Shown piece after piece: positions 1-5,353 of a stretch of DNA of 5,353 nucleotides (the stretch's first letter is position 1; each line of letters starts with the position of its first letter). This DNA comes from Sedimentisphaerales bacterium. Lineage in GTDB: Bacteria; Planctomycetota; Phycisphaerae; Sedimentisphaerales; Anaerobacaceae. The stretch covers positions 1-5,353 of the forward strand of contig DAOVMB010000217.1 in the NCBI GenBank assembly GCA_030630905.1, read 5' to 3'. The notes beneath the pieces are model-generated. The model searched no databases and had not been told where the DNA came from. It was given only the letters and a program-made list of their open reading frames with translations. The position numbers and the translations under genes are program-made.

Positions 1-1224
1 AACGAGATATGGTGGGCGTGGAAAGATGGGCTTGGCTATGTCGCGCACGGTAGTGAACCGGCCTACTCCGGCAACGGAACCGGGGCGGCTGTCGGCGACG
101 AAACCACTGCTTCATATACCGAGGAAACTATTGTCCATGGCGGCAGTCAGTCAATGCCGCTCTGGTACGACAACAATAAGGAAGGCTATTTTAACTATTC
201 AGAAGCGGAGCTGACTTTGGATGGTGCGTATCCGAGCGACTGGACAGTGAACGATGTAAATACGTTAACACTTTACTTCAGGGGTAATTCAAACAATGCT
301 GCTGAGCAGATGTATGTTGCTCTTAACGGCAGTGCGGTGGCTTATCATGATGATCCGAATGCTTCTCAGATATCTATTTGGATGGCGTGGAATATCAAGC
401 TGCAGGCATTTGCTGATCAGGGCGTGGACCTTGCCAATGTCAATACGATTGCCATTGGCTTCGGTGATAAGAACAATCCGCAGGCCGGTGGTTCAGGTAA
501 GATGTACTTTGATGATATTAGATTGGCTGCCACCGCAGCCCCCGTCGGACCAGTCCTGTTGTTTGATGAGGATTTCGAGAGTGTGGCCCTTGGTACGAGC
601 TTGGAGGAGTCCGCTGGTAGTGAAGATGTCTGGACGGACACGCCGCCGGAAGGATGGATCATTGACGAGAGCGGTGTTCCCGGTATTGGCGATCTGGCCA
701 CTGATGGTATGACCGAATGGGCCGGCTGGGCCTTCACTAACAAGGACTGGTGGACCAGCGTAGCCGGCGATCAAAGGCGTTCGGAATACACGTTGGGACA
801 GGGTACCGTTGCTGTGGCCGACCCGGATGAGTGGGATGACGCGGATCATCCAGACTCGGCAGCAGAGGGCTGGTATAAGACCTTCCTCAGTACTCCCGCG
901 ATTGATATTTCCGGTTGTGAGGCGGGTACGGTTCAGCTCACGTTCGATTCAAGCTGGCGTCCGGAATTCGATGACAACTATCACCAGACGGCCAACATAA
1001 CCGCCTCCTTCAACGGCGCCGAGCCTATCGAGGTGCTCTTGTGGGAATCTGACTCAAGTAGTCCGAATTTCAAGGACGACAACTCCACCAACGAGAGCAT
1101 CACCATCGATTTGGAAAATCCTCCGTGGGCGACAAACGTGGTTTTGACGTTCGGCTTGTACGACGCCGGCAATGACTGGTGGTGGGCGATTGACAACATT
1201 AAAGTTATCGGTATGCCCAAATAG
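1..1224 (+). CDS. Secreted/surface protein with two C-terminal beta-sandwich modules (5' truncated)
   Basis: The reading frame is open from base 1 to a TAG at 1222-1224, giving the last 407 residues; the true start and any signal peptide lie upstream, and the Met at 154 is internal to a module. Module A (about residues 1-175 of the fragment) has Gly/Asn-rich turns, VHGGSQSMPLWYDN, a YFRG strand, a GFGDKNNP turn and closes with MYFDDIRL. Module B (about 187-407) opens with LFDEDFE, is rich in Trp and acidic residues (WAGWAF, DWW, PDEWDD), and closes with WWWAIDNIKVIG. Both end in the same kind of strand (DDIRL, DNIKV), typical of jelly-roll carbohydrate-binding or LamG-like domains. I recall similar modules in large secreted planctomycete proteins, sometimes beside hydrolase domains; that is memory, not a search. 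No catalytic residues, C-terminal anchor or PEP-CTERM sorting signal are visible. Glycan or surface binding outside the cell is inferred; the enzyme part, if any, is missing. Confidence 0.85.
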   Translation, partial: NEIWWAWKDGLGYVAHGSEPAYSGNGTGAAVGDETTASYTEETIVHGGSQSMPLWYDNNKEGYFNYSEAELTLDGAYPSDWTVNDVNTLTLYFRGNSNNAAEQMYVALNGSAVAYHDDPNASQISIWMAWNIKLQAFADQGVDLANVNTIAIGFGDKNNPQAGGSGKMYFDDIRLAATAAPVGPVLLFDEDFESVALGTSLEESAGSEDVWTDTPPEGWIIDESGVPGIGDLATDGMTEWAGWAFTNKDWWTSVAGDQRRSEYTLGQGTVAVADPDEWDDADHPDSAAEGWYKTFLSTPAIDISGCEAGTVQLTFDSSWRPEFDDNYHQTANITASFNGAEPIEVLLWESDSSSPNFKDDNSTNESITIDLENPPWATNVVLTFGLYDAGNDWWWAIDNIKVIGMPK

Positions 1225-1270
1225 AGATTCCGCAACTTTGGAATCGAATTATTACTAAAAGGCAGAAGGA

Positions 1271-1300
1271 GCCCTGGGACTTTTGAAAAAGTCCCAGGGC
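1271..1300. terminator. Strong hairpin between convergent genes, probable bidirectional terminator
   Basis: GCCCTGGGACTTTT (1271-1284) is perfectly complementary to AAAAGTCCCAGGGC (1287-1300), leaving a two-base centre that would open to a 4-6 base loop. It lies between the stop of the plus-strand secreted protein (1224) and the stop of the minus-strand barrel gene (1352), where a shared terminator is expected. The U-tract is poor on the plus strand (CCAACCTTGTG follows). On the minus strand a T-rich stretch, TCCTTCTGCCTTTTAG, follows, so it may work better for the barrel gene. The four T and five A around the loop supply only short runs within the stem. It could instead be an mRNA-stabilising hairpin or a dispersed repeat. 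Confidence 0.6.
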
Positions 1301-1351
1301 CAACCTTGTGTTGTCAACAGTTCCAATCTCCTAATCATTCGCTTTTGAAGC

Positions 1352-2137
1352 TTAGAACTTCCAAATGAGTTGGCCGCCCATACCGTAGCTACCGCTCGTG
1401 GTTTGTACTTCGAAAGAAAGATTTACATTTTGGCCCAACTCCAGTCCTGCGCCTATATAACCTCCTAATAGCGACTCCTGTTCAAGGTCGGCACTGATTA
1501 TTGCCGGTGAGCCATCTATGGTACCGTCAAAATCCGCATCCCCGTTGAGAAAATACAGAAAAGGACCGCCAAAAATTGTTATATCCTCATTGAGTTTTAA
1601 AGTAGGCCCTGTAGCTATCTGAACTTCAACAATCTCAAACTCAGTAGATAACGTTACGTTGTGAGCGCCGACGGAATAACTTTTTCCGTCAAAATCATAT
1701 TCAGCCCAACTTACCTGGGTCAGTAAGCCCCATCCGAAGTTCGCATCTTCATAAAGTGTCCATTTAGCCCCGCCGCCGAGAACAAGAATTTCGTCGCTGC
1801 TTCCTATATGGTCGGGAATATTACCCCAATCGTTGTTATTGTCCGGGCTCGCGTCGGCTACTCCGATACGAAAAAATATCTCAGAACCTCGCCCCATACC
1901 CAAAGCCAGATTTGCAGTAATCTTATCTATCTCGAAATCATCTATCGTGTCGGAGGTCAGGTCAAGAGCGGAAATACCGTCAGCATCGATTTCCATACTG
2001 CTCCAGAAATATTCTACGCCGACACTGGATTTGCCGCTGTCTTTCAGCCTGGATGTCGTGGGGCCCATAAGATCAAAAGCCAAAACCTGCGTGCTCATTA
2101 ACATTGCTCCGATCGTGACTATAATTAGTCGTTTCAT
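1352..2137 (-). CDS. Outer-membrane beta-barrel protein, small, function unknown
   Basis: 261 residues. Residues 1-20 form a Sec signal peptide (MKR, then a hydrophobic stretch, cleavage likely after VLA20). The mature part has alternating hydrophobic/polar strands and Gly/aromatic-rich turns (about 72-94, 115-148, 159-198, 223-261) and ends in QLIWKF; a terminal Phe is the usual BAM recognition signal for outer-membrane proteins. Roughly 8-12 strands are likely, so this looks like a small barrel rather than a full-size porin. Residues 200-211, in a loop, contain DADFDGTIDG, which resembles a calcium-binding EF-hand loop. An AAAGGAG site at 2144-2150 sits six bases before the ATG and fixes the start. 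It lies 73 bases downstream of the pyrophosphohydrolase gene on the same strand, with no strong terminator between them, so read-through is possible. I do not recognise the family; porin-like, adhesive or structural roles are all possible. Confidence 0.85.
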   Translation of the reverse strand: MKRLIIVTIGAMLMSTQVLAFDLMGPTTSRLKDSGKSSVGVEYFWSSMEIDADGISALDLTSDTIDDFEIDKITANLALGMGRGSEIFFRIGVADASPDNNNDWGNIPDHIGSSDEILVLGGGAKWTLYEDANFGWGLLTQVSWAEYDFDGKSYSVGAHNVTLSTEFEIVEVQIATGPTLKLNEDITIFGGPFLYFLNGDADFDGTIDGSPAIISADLEQESLLGGYIGAGLELGQNVNLSFEVQTTSGSYGMGGQLIWKF

Positions 2138-2210
2138 TTCTTTCTCCTTTCCATTAAAATATTTCGTTACAAATCATCTGTCCTATAAACAAACAACTGT
2201 TTACCAATGA

Positions 2211-2618
2211 CTAAATTATATTTTTATTATCGTCTTCAGTCTTTGCCGCCATTGAGTAGTCCTGGTCCTGTCGTGTGTGGTTGACTTTCAGCTTCTGCTC
2301 ATATAATCGAACGACGTCGTCGGCGTCCAGGCCGACGCATTGCGCCAGGCTCATCCAGAAGAACAGCATATCGATAACTTCGACTCTCGCATTCTGTAGA
2401 TCGTTCAGCATGTATCGTTTGCCTTCTTTGGCTTCCTTGCACCAGTGCTTCCAGAAGCTGCAGTCGCGCAGCTCCTCTAATTCATTGCTCATTGCCGCGA
2501 TATAGTTGTTCAGCCAGATTCCGGCTGTCTGCGGGTTAAAGTCCGCTCGAAGTGCATCGGGATCGAAGCCTGTCCGTTTATTTAGTTCCGCCTGCTTTCG
2601 AAATAATTCTTTCAGCAT
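2211..2618 (-). CDS. All-alpha NTP pyrophosphohydrolase, dimeric dUTPase/MazG-like
   Basis: 135 residues, all helical in character. The metal-binding signature of the all-alpha NTP-PPase superfamily is present: E46-x-x-E49 in NELEEL and, 31 residues later, E80-x-x-D83 in VEVIDM. Around these, WLNNYIAAMSNELEEL, FWKHW (55-59) and LFFWMSLAQCVGLDADDV match the pattern of dimeric dUTPases (dUTPase_2 type), which hydrolyse dUTP or dUDP to dUMP with Mg2+ in the cytoplasm. It is shorter than the well-known dimeric dUTPases of more than 200 residues, and the His often found after the second motif (xDxxHF) is Phe86 here, so substrate preference is uncertain; a MazG-like house-cleaning NTPase is the alternative. 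The hydrophilic tail (KTEDDNKNII) is probably disordered. The ATG is the only start after an in-frame TAA 15 codons upstream; the Shine-Dalgarno site is weak. It follows glyA after 62 bases and is probably cotranscribed with it. Confidence 0.8.
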   Translation of the reverse strand: MLKELFRKQAELNKRTGFDPDALRADFNPQTAGIWLNNYIAAMSNELEELRDCSFWKHWCKEAKEGKRYMLNDLQNARVEVIDMLFFWMSLAQCVGLDADDVVRLYEQKLKVNHTRQDQDYSMAAKTEDDNKNII

Positions 2619-2680
2619 GATTCGTATCTTTCGTTTTATGGCCGCCCCATTGCTGTCGCGGCTTTGTTAATTCCTATACG

Positions 2681-3949
2681 CTATTTGTTATTTTTGTTCG
2701 GTATTATGAAATGCTCCGGCACGGGGAACTGCGAGCACAGCAACAGGACTTCTTTTCCGACCTGCTCGATGATCGATTCATTGTCGATATTTTCAGCGAC
2801 TGTCTTTATGAAATCGGCAATTTGCTTCGCTTGCCCTTGCTTAAAACCGCGTGTGGTAATAGCCGGCGTGCCTATACGCAATCCGTTCGGATTCATCGGA
2901 GGCGCTGGGTCGCCTGGTATTGTGTTATAATTCGTGACAATTCGGGCCCTGTCCAAGGCCTTCGCCAGTTTCTTGCCGGGTATTTTTTTACTTCTCAAAT
3001 CGATTAAGATAAGATGATTGTCCGTCCCGCCGGTTACGAGATCGAAACCATATTCCAGCAGCTTTTCCGCCAGGGCTTTTGCGTTTTCGACTATCTGCTT
3101 TGCGTAAGCAACGAACTCCGTCGTATCGGCCTCTGCCATTGCCACGGCGATGGCGGTCATTGTGTGCACATGCGGCCCGCCCTGCAGGCCGGGAAAAACC
3201 GCCTTGTCCACCTTTTTTGCGTGCTCTTCCTTACACAGCAGCATACCGCCGCGAGGGCCACGCAGCGTTTTATGTGTCGTAGTTGAGACAACATCGGCGT
3301 AGGGAACCGGACTTTTGTGGATGCCGGCAACGACAAGACCCGCGATATGGGCAATATCGCTGACCATGTATGCATCGACTTTTTTGGCAATTTGACCGAA
3401 GATTTCAAAGTCGATTTCCCTCGGATACGCGGTGGCGCCGGAGATGATTATTTTCGGACGGTGTTTCATCGCAAGCTCTTCGATCTTGTCGAAATCCAGC
3501 ATGCCGGTATTGGGATTTACGGGGTACGGCACGGAATTGTAGAACTTGCTGGTCAGTGAGACCTTCCAACCGTGCGTCAGGTGCCCACCATGAGAAAGAG
3601 ACATTCCCATAATCGTTTCACCGGGATCTATCAGGGCGGCATAGGCCGCCAGGTTCGCAACCGAGCCGGAATAGGGTTGAACGTTTGCGTGGTCGGCCTT
3701 GAATAATTTCTTCGCCCGTTCCTGAGCCGTTCTTTCGATCAGGTCGGTCACCTGCTGGCCTTCATAGTATCGTCTGCCGGGGTAACCCTCGGCGTATTTG
3801 TTGGTCAGGCAGCTTCCACTGGCAAGCATAACTGCTTTTGATACATAGTTTTCCGAGGGAATCAGGCGGATTGAGCCGCTCTGGCGCGCCGCTTCCTGTC
3901 GTATAAGCTCACAAATCTGCGGATCATACTGTTCAAGAGCATTTATCAT
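2681..3949 (-). CDS. glyA: Serine hydroxymethyltransferase
   Basis: 422 residues, full length for bacterial SHMT. This cytoplasmic PLP enzyme interconverts serine plus tetrahydrofolate with glycine plus 5,10-methylene-THF, the main source of one-carbon units for dTMP, purine and methionine synthesis. Visible signatures in order: IPSENYVS (30-37, substrate-binding Glu/Tyr region), NKYAEGYPGRRYYEG (50-64), SLSHGGHLTHG (117-127, His that stacks on PLP), SDIAHIAGL (197-205, Asp198 to the pyridine N), TTTHKTLRGPRGG (223-235, with Lys227 as the Schiff-base lysine) and LRIGTPAITTRG (357-368, Arg358 binding the substrate carboxylate). All key residues are present, so it should be active. The segment YYEGQQ differs from the common YYGGCE. 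GGAG at 3958-3961 (minus strand), eight bases before the ATG, supports the start. It is first in a minus-strand run with a dUTPase-like gene and a barrel gene, and is divergent from the TPR gene. Confidence 0.98.
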   Translation of the reverse strand: MINALEQYDPQICELIRQEAARQSGSIRLIPSENYVSKAVMLASGSCLTNKYAEGYPGRRYYEGQQVTDLIERTAQERAKKLFKADHANVQPYSGSVANLAAYAALIDPGETIMGMSLSHGGHLTHGWKVSLTSKFYNSVPYPVNPNTGMLDFDKIEELAMKHRPKIIISGATAYPREIDFEIFGQIAKKVDAYMVSDIAHIAGLVVAGIHKSPVPYADVVSTTTHKTLRGPRGGMLLCKEEHAKKVDKAVFPGLQGGPHVHTMTAIAVAMAEADTTEFVAYAKQIVENAKALAEKLLEYGFDLVTGGTDNHLILIDLRSKKIPGKKLAKALDRARIVTNYNTIPGDPAPPMNPNGLRIGTPAITTRGFKQGQAKQIADFIKTVAENIDNESIIEQVGKEVLLLCSQFPVPEHFIIPNKNNK

Positions 3950-4043
3950 CTTTGTTTCTCCGTAATCGGCCTCTATTCAAGTTGTTTCTTGGGTTCCCAA
4001 CGCAAAATCATACGCTTAGGATTTATATAGCACAGCTTTACTT

Positions 4044-4070
4044 TTTATACAAGTATTTATTTGTTGACAA
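4044..4070 (-). promoter_or_regulatory. Candidate sigma70-type promoter for glyA
   Basis: On the minus strand TTGTCA (4070-4065) is followed after 15 bases by TATAAA (4049-4044); each hexamer matches the consensus at five of six positions, though the spacer is one or two bases short. Transcription would begin near 4037 and give a leader of about 88 bases before the glyA ATG. That leader holds a small TTGGG-AA-CCCAA hairpin (4000-3989) but no riboswitch that I recognise. Confidence 0.35.
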
Positions 4071-4091
4071 ATTTTAGCCGAAGACTACCAT
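4064..4091 (+). promoter_or_regulatory. Candidate sigma70-type promoter for the TPR gene
   Basis: A perfect TTGACA (4064-4069) is followed after 16 bases by TACCAT (4086-4091), which matches the -10 consensus at four of six positions. The ATG of the TPR gene is 45 bases downstream. The -35 hexamer overlaps the opposite-facing candidate -35 of glyA by five bases, so both promoters would compete for the same site. The AT-rich GAATTATATATG at 4101-4112 is an alternative -10 but has no matching -35. Confidence 0.35.
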
Positions 4092-4135
4092 AAGCCGGTC
4101 GAATTATATATGAAAACCTGAATTGATAAGAACTT

Positions 4136-5353
4136 ATGCCAAAAGAAGATAGTCAGGCAGCCGCTAAAGCCAGAGCTTTTTTTGATAAAGCCGGAAAGGT
4201 AGCCGAGACGAAAAACTTCGATTATGCTATCGATATGTACATCCAGGGGCTGCGTTACGCCCCTGATGCGCTTACAGAGGGGCATCTGCCGCTGGCCGAA
4301 TTGGCTCTGCAACGGCAGGCATCCGGCAGTAAAAAGCCTACTATGATGGAGCGAGTCAAGCGTCTTGGCGGCAAAACGCCGCTGGAGCAGATGCTCAATG
4401 CCGAATACCTTTTCACGAAGGATCCCGACCATTTGCCTTATGCTGAGGCGATGCTTAAGGCTGCGATCGCAGGCGGCTATAACAAAACAGCAGATTGGGT
4501 TGCCAATTTGACATTTCAGATCGCCAACGCATCCAGGAATCCATCTGCGCAAACATATATCCTGCTAAAAGATTCCTATAGCACTCTTGGCCAATTCGAC
4601 AAGGCAATCGTTGCGATTCAGCGAGCTGCCAAACTTCGACCTGATGACGGGGCATTGTCGGATGAGTTCAAGAACCTCTCGGCCGAACTGACGATGGCCA
4701 GGGGCAACTATGACGGCGAGGGCGATTTCAGGAAATCCATCAAGGACCGCGAGGGCCAGGAGAAACTTCAAGCTCAGGCCGGCGTGGTCAAAACCGAGGA
4801 TTACCGCATCAAAGCAGTTGAAGATGCGAGAAAAAAAATAGCTCAAAATTCAGATCTTCCGGCGAACATATTCGAATTGGCCGATGCCCTTTCGGGACTG
4901 GAAACCGAACAAGCCGAAAATGACGCTATCTCGCTGCTGGAAAATACCTATAAAGCCAGAAGCGATTTTAGTTTCAAGCGGCGGGCGGGCCTGCTAAGGA
5001 TTAAACAGCTCAAGAGAAGGATAAAAGAGACAAAAACCGCCCTTGAGACTAATCCCAACGATGTGGAGTCCAAGACCGCACTCGAACAACTATCAGCACA
5101 ATTAACCAGCACTGAATTGGAACATTACGGGCTTTGCGTGCAGAATTATCCGACTGACCTTGGAGTAAAATATGAATACGCTCTCCGTCTTCTCAGGAAT
5201 GAACAATACAACGAAGCGATACCCCTGTTCCAGGAAGCGCAGAAAGACCCGAGACGGAAGATTGCAGCGTTAAATAAAATCGGCTTCTGCTTTTCCATGA
5301 AGGGCTGGCTTGCCGATGCAATCGATGTTTTCTCCCAGGCGATAGATTCCCAT
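4136..5353 (+). CDS. Tetratricopeptide-repeat protein, conserved planctomycete type (3' truncated)
   Basis: The frame is open from ATG 4136 to the window edge (406 residues, no stop), so the C-terminus is missing. It begins MPKEDSQAAAKARAFFDKAG with no signal peptide or membrane segment, pointing to the cytoplasm. TPR-like helix pairs are visible at about 12-45 (NFDYAIDMYIQGLRYAPDA), 137-170 (LGQFDKAIVAIQRAAKLRPDD), 343-372 (EQYNEAIPLFQEAQKDP) and 376-406 (KGWLADAIDVFSQAIDS). The part between is charged and helical, with a likely coiled coil at about 283-335. From memory it resembles a planctomycete family of unknown function with the same opening and the MMERVKRLGGKTPLEQMLNAEYLF segment (70-93). 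TPRs usually hold protein partners, so a scaffold or assembly role is likely, but no partner is evident. An in-frame TAA at 4127-4129 leaves this ATG as the only reasonable start; no clear Shine-Dalgarno site precedes it. It is divergent from glyA. Confidence 0.9.
   Translation, partial: MPKEDSQAAAKARAFFDKAGKVAETKNFDYAIDMYIQGLRYAPDALTEGHLPLAELALQRQASGSKKPTMMERVKRLGGKTPLEQMLNAEYLFTKDPDHLPYAEAMLKAAIAGGYNKTADWVANLTFQIANASRNPSAQTYILLKDSYSTLGQFDKAIVAIQRAAKLRPDDGALSDEFKNLSAELTMARGNYDGEGDFRKSIKDREGQEKLQAQAGVVKTEDYRIKAVEDARKKIAQNSDLPANIFELADALSGLETEQAENDAISLLENTYKARSDFSFKRRAGLLRIKQLKRRIKETKTALETNPNDVESKTALEQLSAQLTSTELEHYGLCVQNYPTDLGVKYEYALRLLRNEQYNEAIPLFQEAQKDPRRKIAALNKIGFCFSMKGWLADAIDVFSQAIDSH

Noticed and set aside
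417..849. Minus-strand open frames of 108 and 118 codons inside the secreted-protein gene
   Set aside because: They are antisense to a well-supported coding frame with conserved modules; their translations show no domain and no good ribosome-binding context.
1226..1245. Small hairpin GATTCC/GGAATC right after the stop of the secreted protein
   Set aside because: The stem is only six pairs with an eight-base loop and no T-run; the 14-bp inverted repeat at 1271-1300 is a much better terminator candidate.
2185..2206. AT-rich inverted repeat (TAAAC/GTTTA) between the pyrophosphohydrolase and barrel genes
   Set aside because: Five AT-rich pairs form too weak a stem to call a terminator, and no convincing promoter pair could be placed in this 73-base gap either.
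1808..2210. Plus-strand open frames of 97 and 125 codons opposite the barrel-protein gene
   Set aside because: The minus frame has a signal peptide, barrel strands, a terminal Phe and a strong Shine-Dalgarno site; the plus frames have none of these.
2664..3559. Several plus-strand open frames opposite glyA
   Set aside because: They are shadows of a full-length, highly conserved SHMT gene.
3950..4037. Possible riboswitch or attenuator in the glyA leader
   Set aside because: Only a 5-bp TTGGG/CCCAA hairpin with a two-base centre (3989-4000) is seen; there is no recognisable glycine, THF, SAM or ZTP riboswitch core and no terminator-like stem.
4110..4121. Three-codon open frame (ATGAAAACCTGA) just upstream of the TPR gene
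   Set aside because: Too short to be a meaningful leader peptide, with no ribosome-binding site; a chance occurrence is more likely.
4085..4552. 155-residue minus-strand open frame opposite the start of the TPR gene (and smaller ones at 4455-4655 and 4565-4846)
   Set aside because: The plus strand carries a continuous 406-codon frame with clear TPR repeats across this region. The antisense translations show no recognisable motif and are rich in Cys, Arg and Leu in the way of shadow frames.

Overview
The window looks like chromosomal DNA from a planctomycete, most likely of the Phycisphaerae/Sedimentisphaerales type. The basis is protein style recognised by eye, not a database search. It carries a secreted two-module beta-sandwich protein of a kind I associate with planctomycetes, a TPR protein that resembles a conserved planctomycete family, and a serine hydroxymethyltransferase with a YYEGQQ variant of the usual YYGGCE segment. 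Base composition is moderate, and the signal peptide and outer-membrane barrel indicate a Gram-negative-type envelope. No mobile element, CRISPR array, tRNA or rRNA was seen.

Layout, left to right: (1) 1-1224 (+), the 3' end of a secreted or surface protein whose beginning lies outside the window. (2) 1225-1351, a convergent intergenic gap with a perfect 14-bp inverted repeat that probably ends transcription from one or both sides. (3) 1352-2137 (-), a small outer-membrane beta-barrel protein with a signal peptide. (4) 2211-2618 (-), a short all-alpha NTP pyrophosphohydrolase of the dimeric dUTPase/MazG type. (5) 2681-3949 (-), glyA. (6) 3950-4135, a divergent intergenic region with candidate promoters facing both ways. 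(7) 4136-5353 (+), the first 406 residues of a TPR protein that runs off the right edge. Every gap is shorter than 200 bases, so no long stretch is unexplained.

How the genes fit together: glyA, the pyrophosphohydrolase and the barrel gene lie head to tail on the minus strand with gaps of 62 and 73 bases and could form one transcript. The glyA/pyrophosphohydrolase pair makes metabolic sense: SHMT makes 5,10-methylene-THF, and a dUTPase would make dUMP, the two substrates of thymidylate synthase. The barrel protein has no obvious link to that chemistry and has its own strong Shine-Dalgarno site. The TPR gene is divergent from glyA and may share its control region. I found no clear evidence of a new defence or mobile system. 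The most useful leads are the uncharacterised TPR family, the glyA-NTPase pairing, and a calcium-loop-like motif in the barrel protein.
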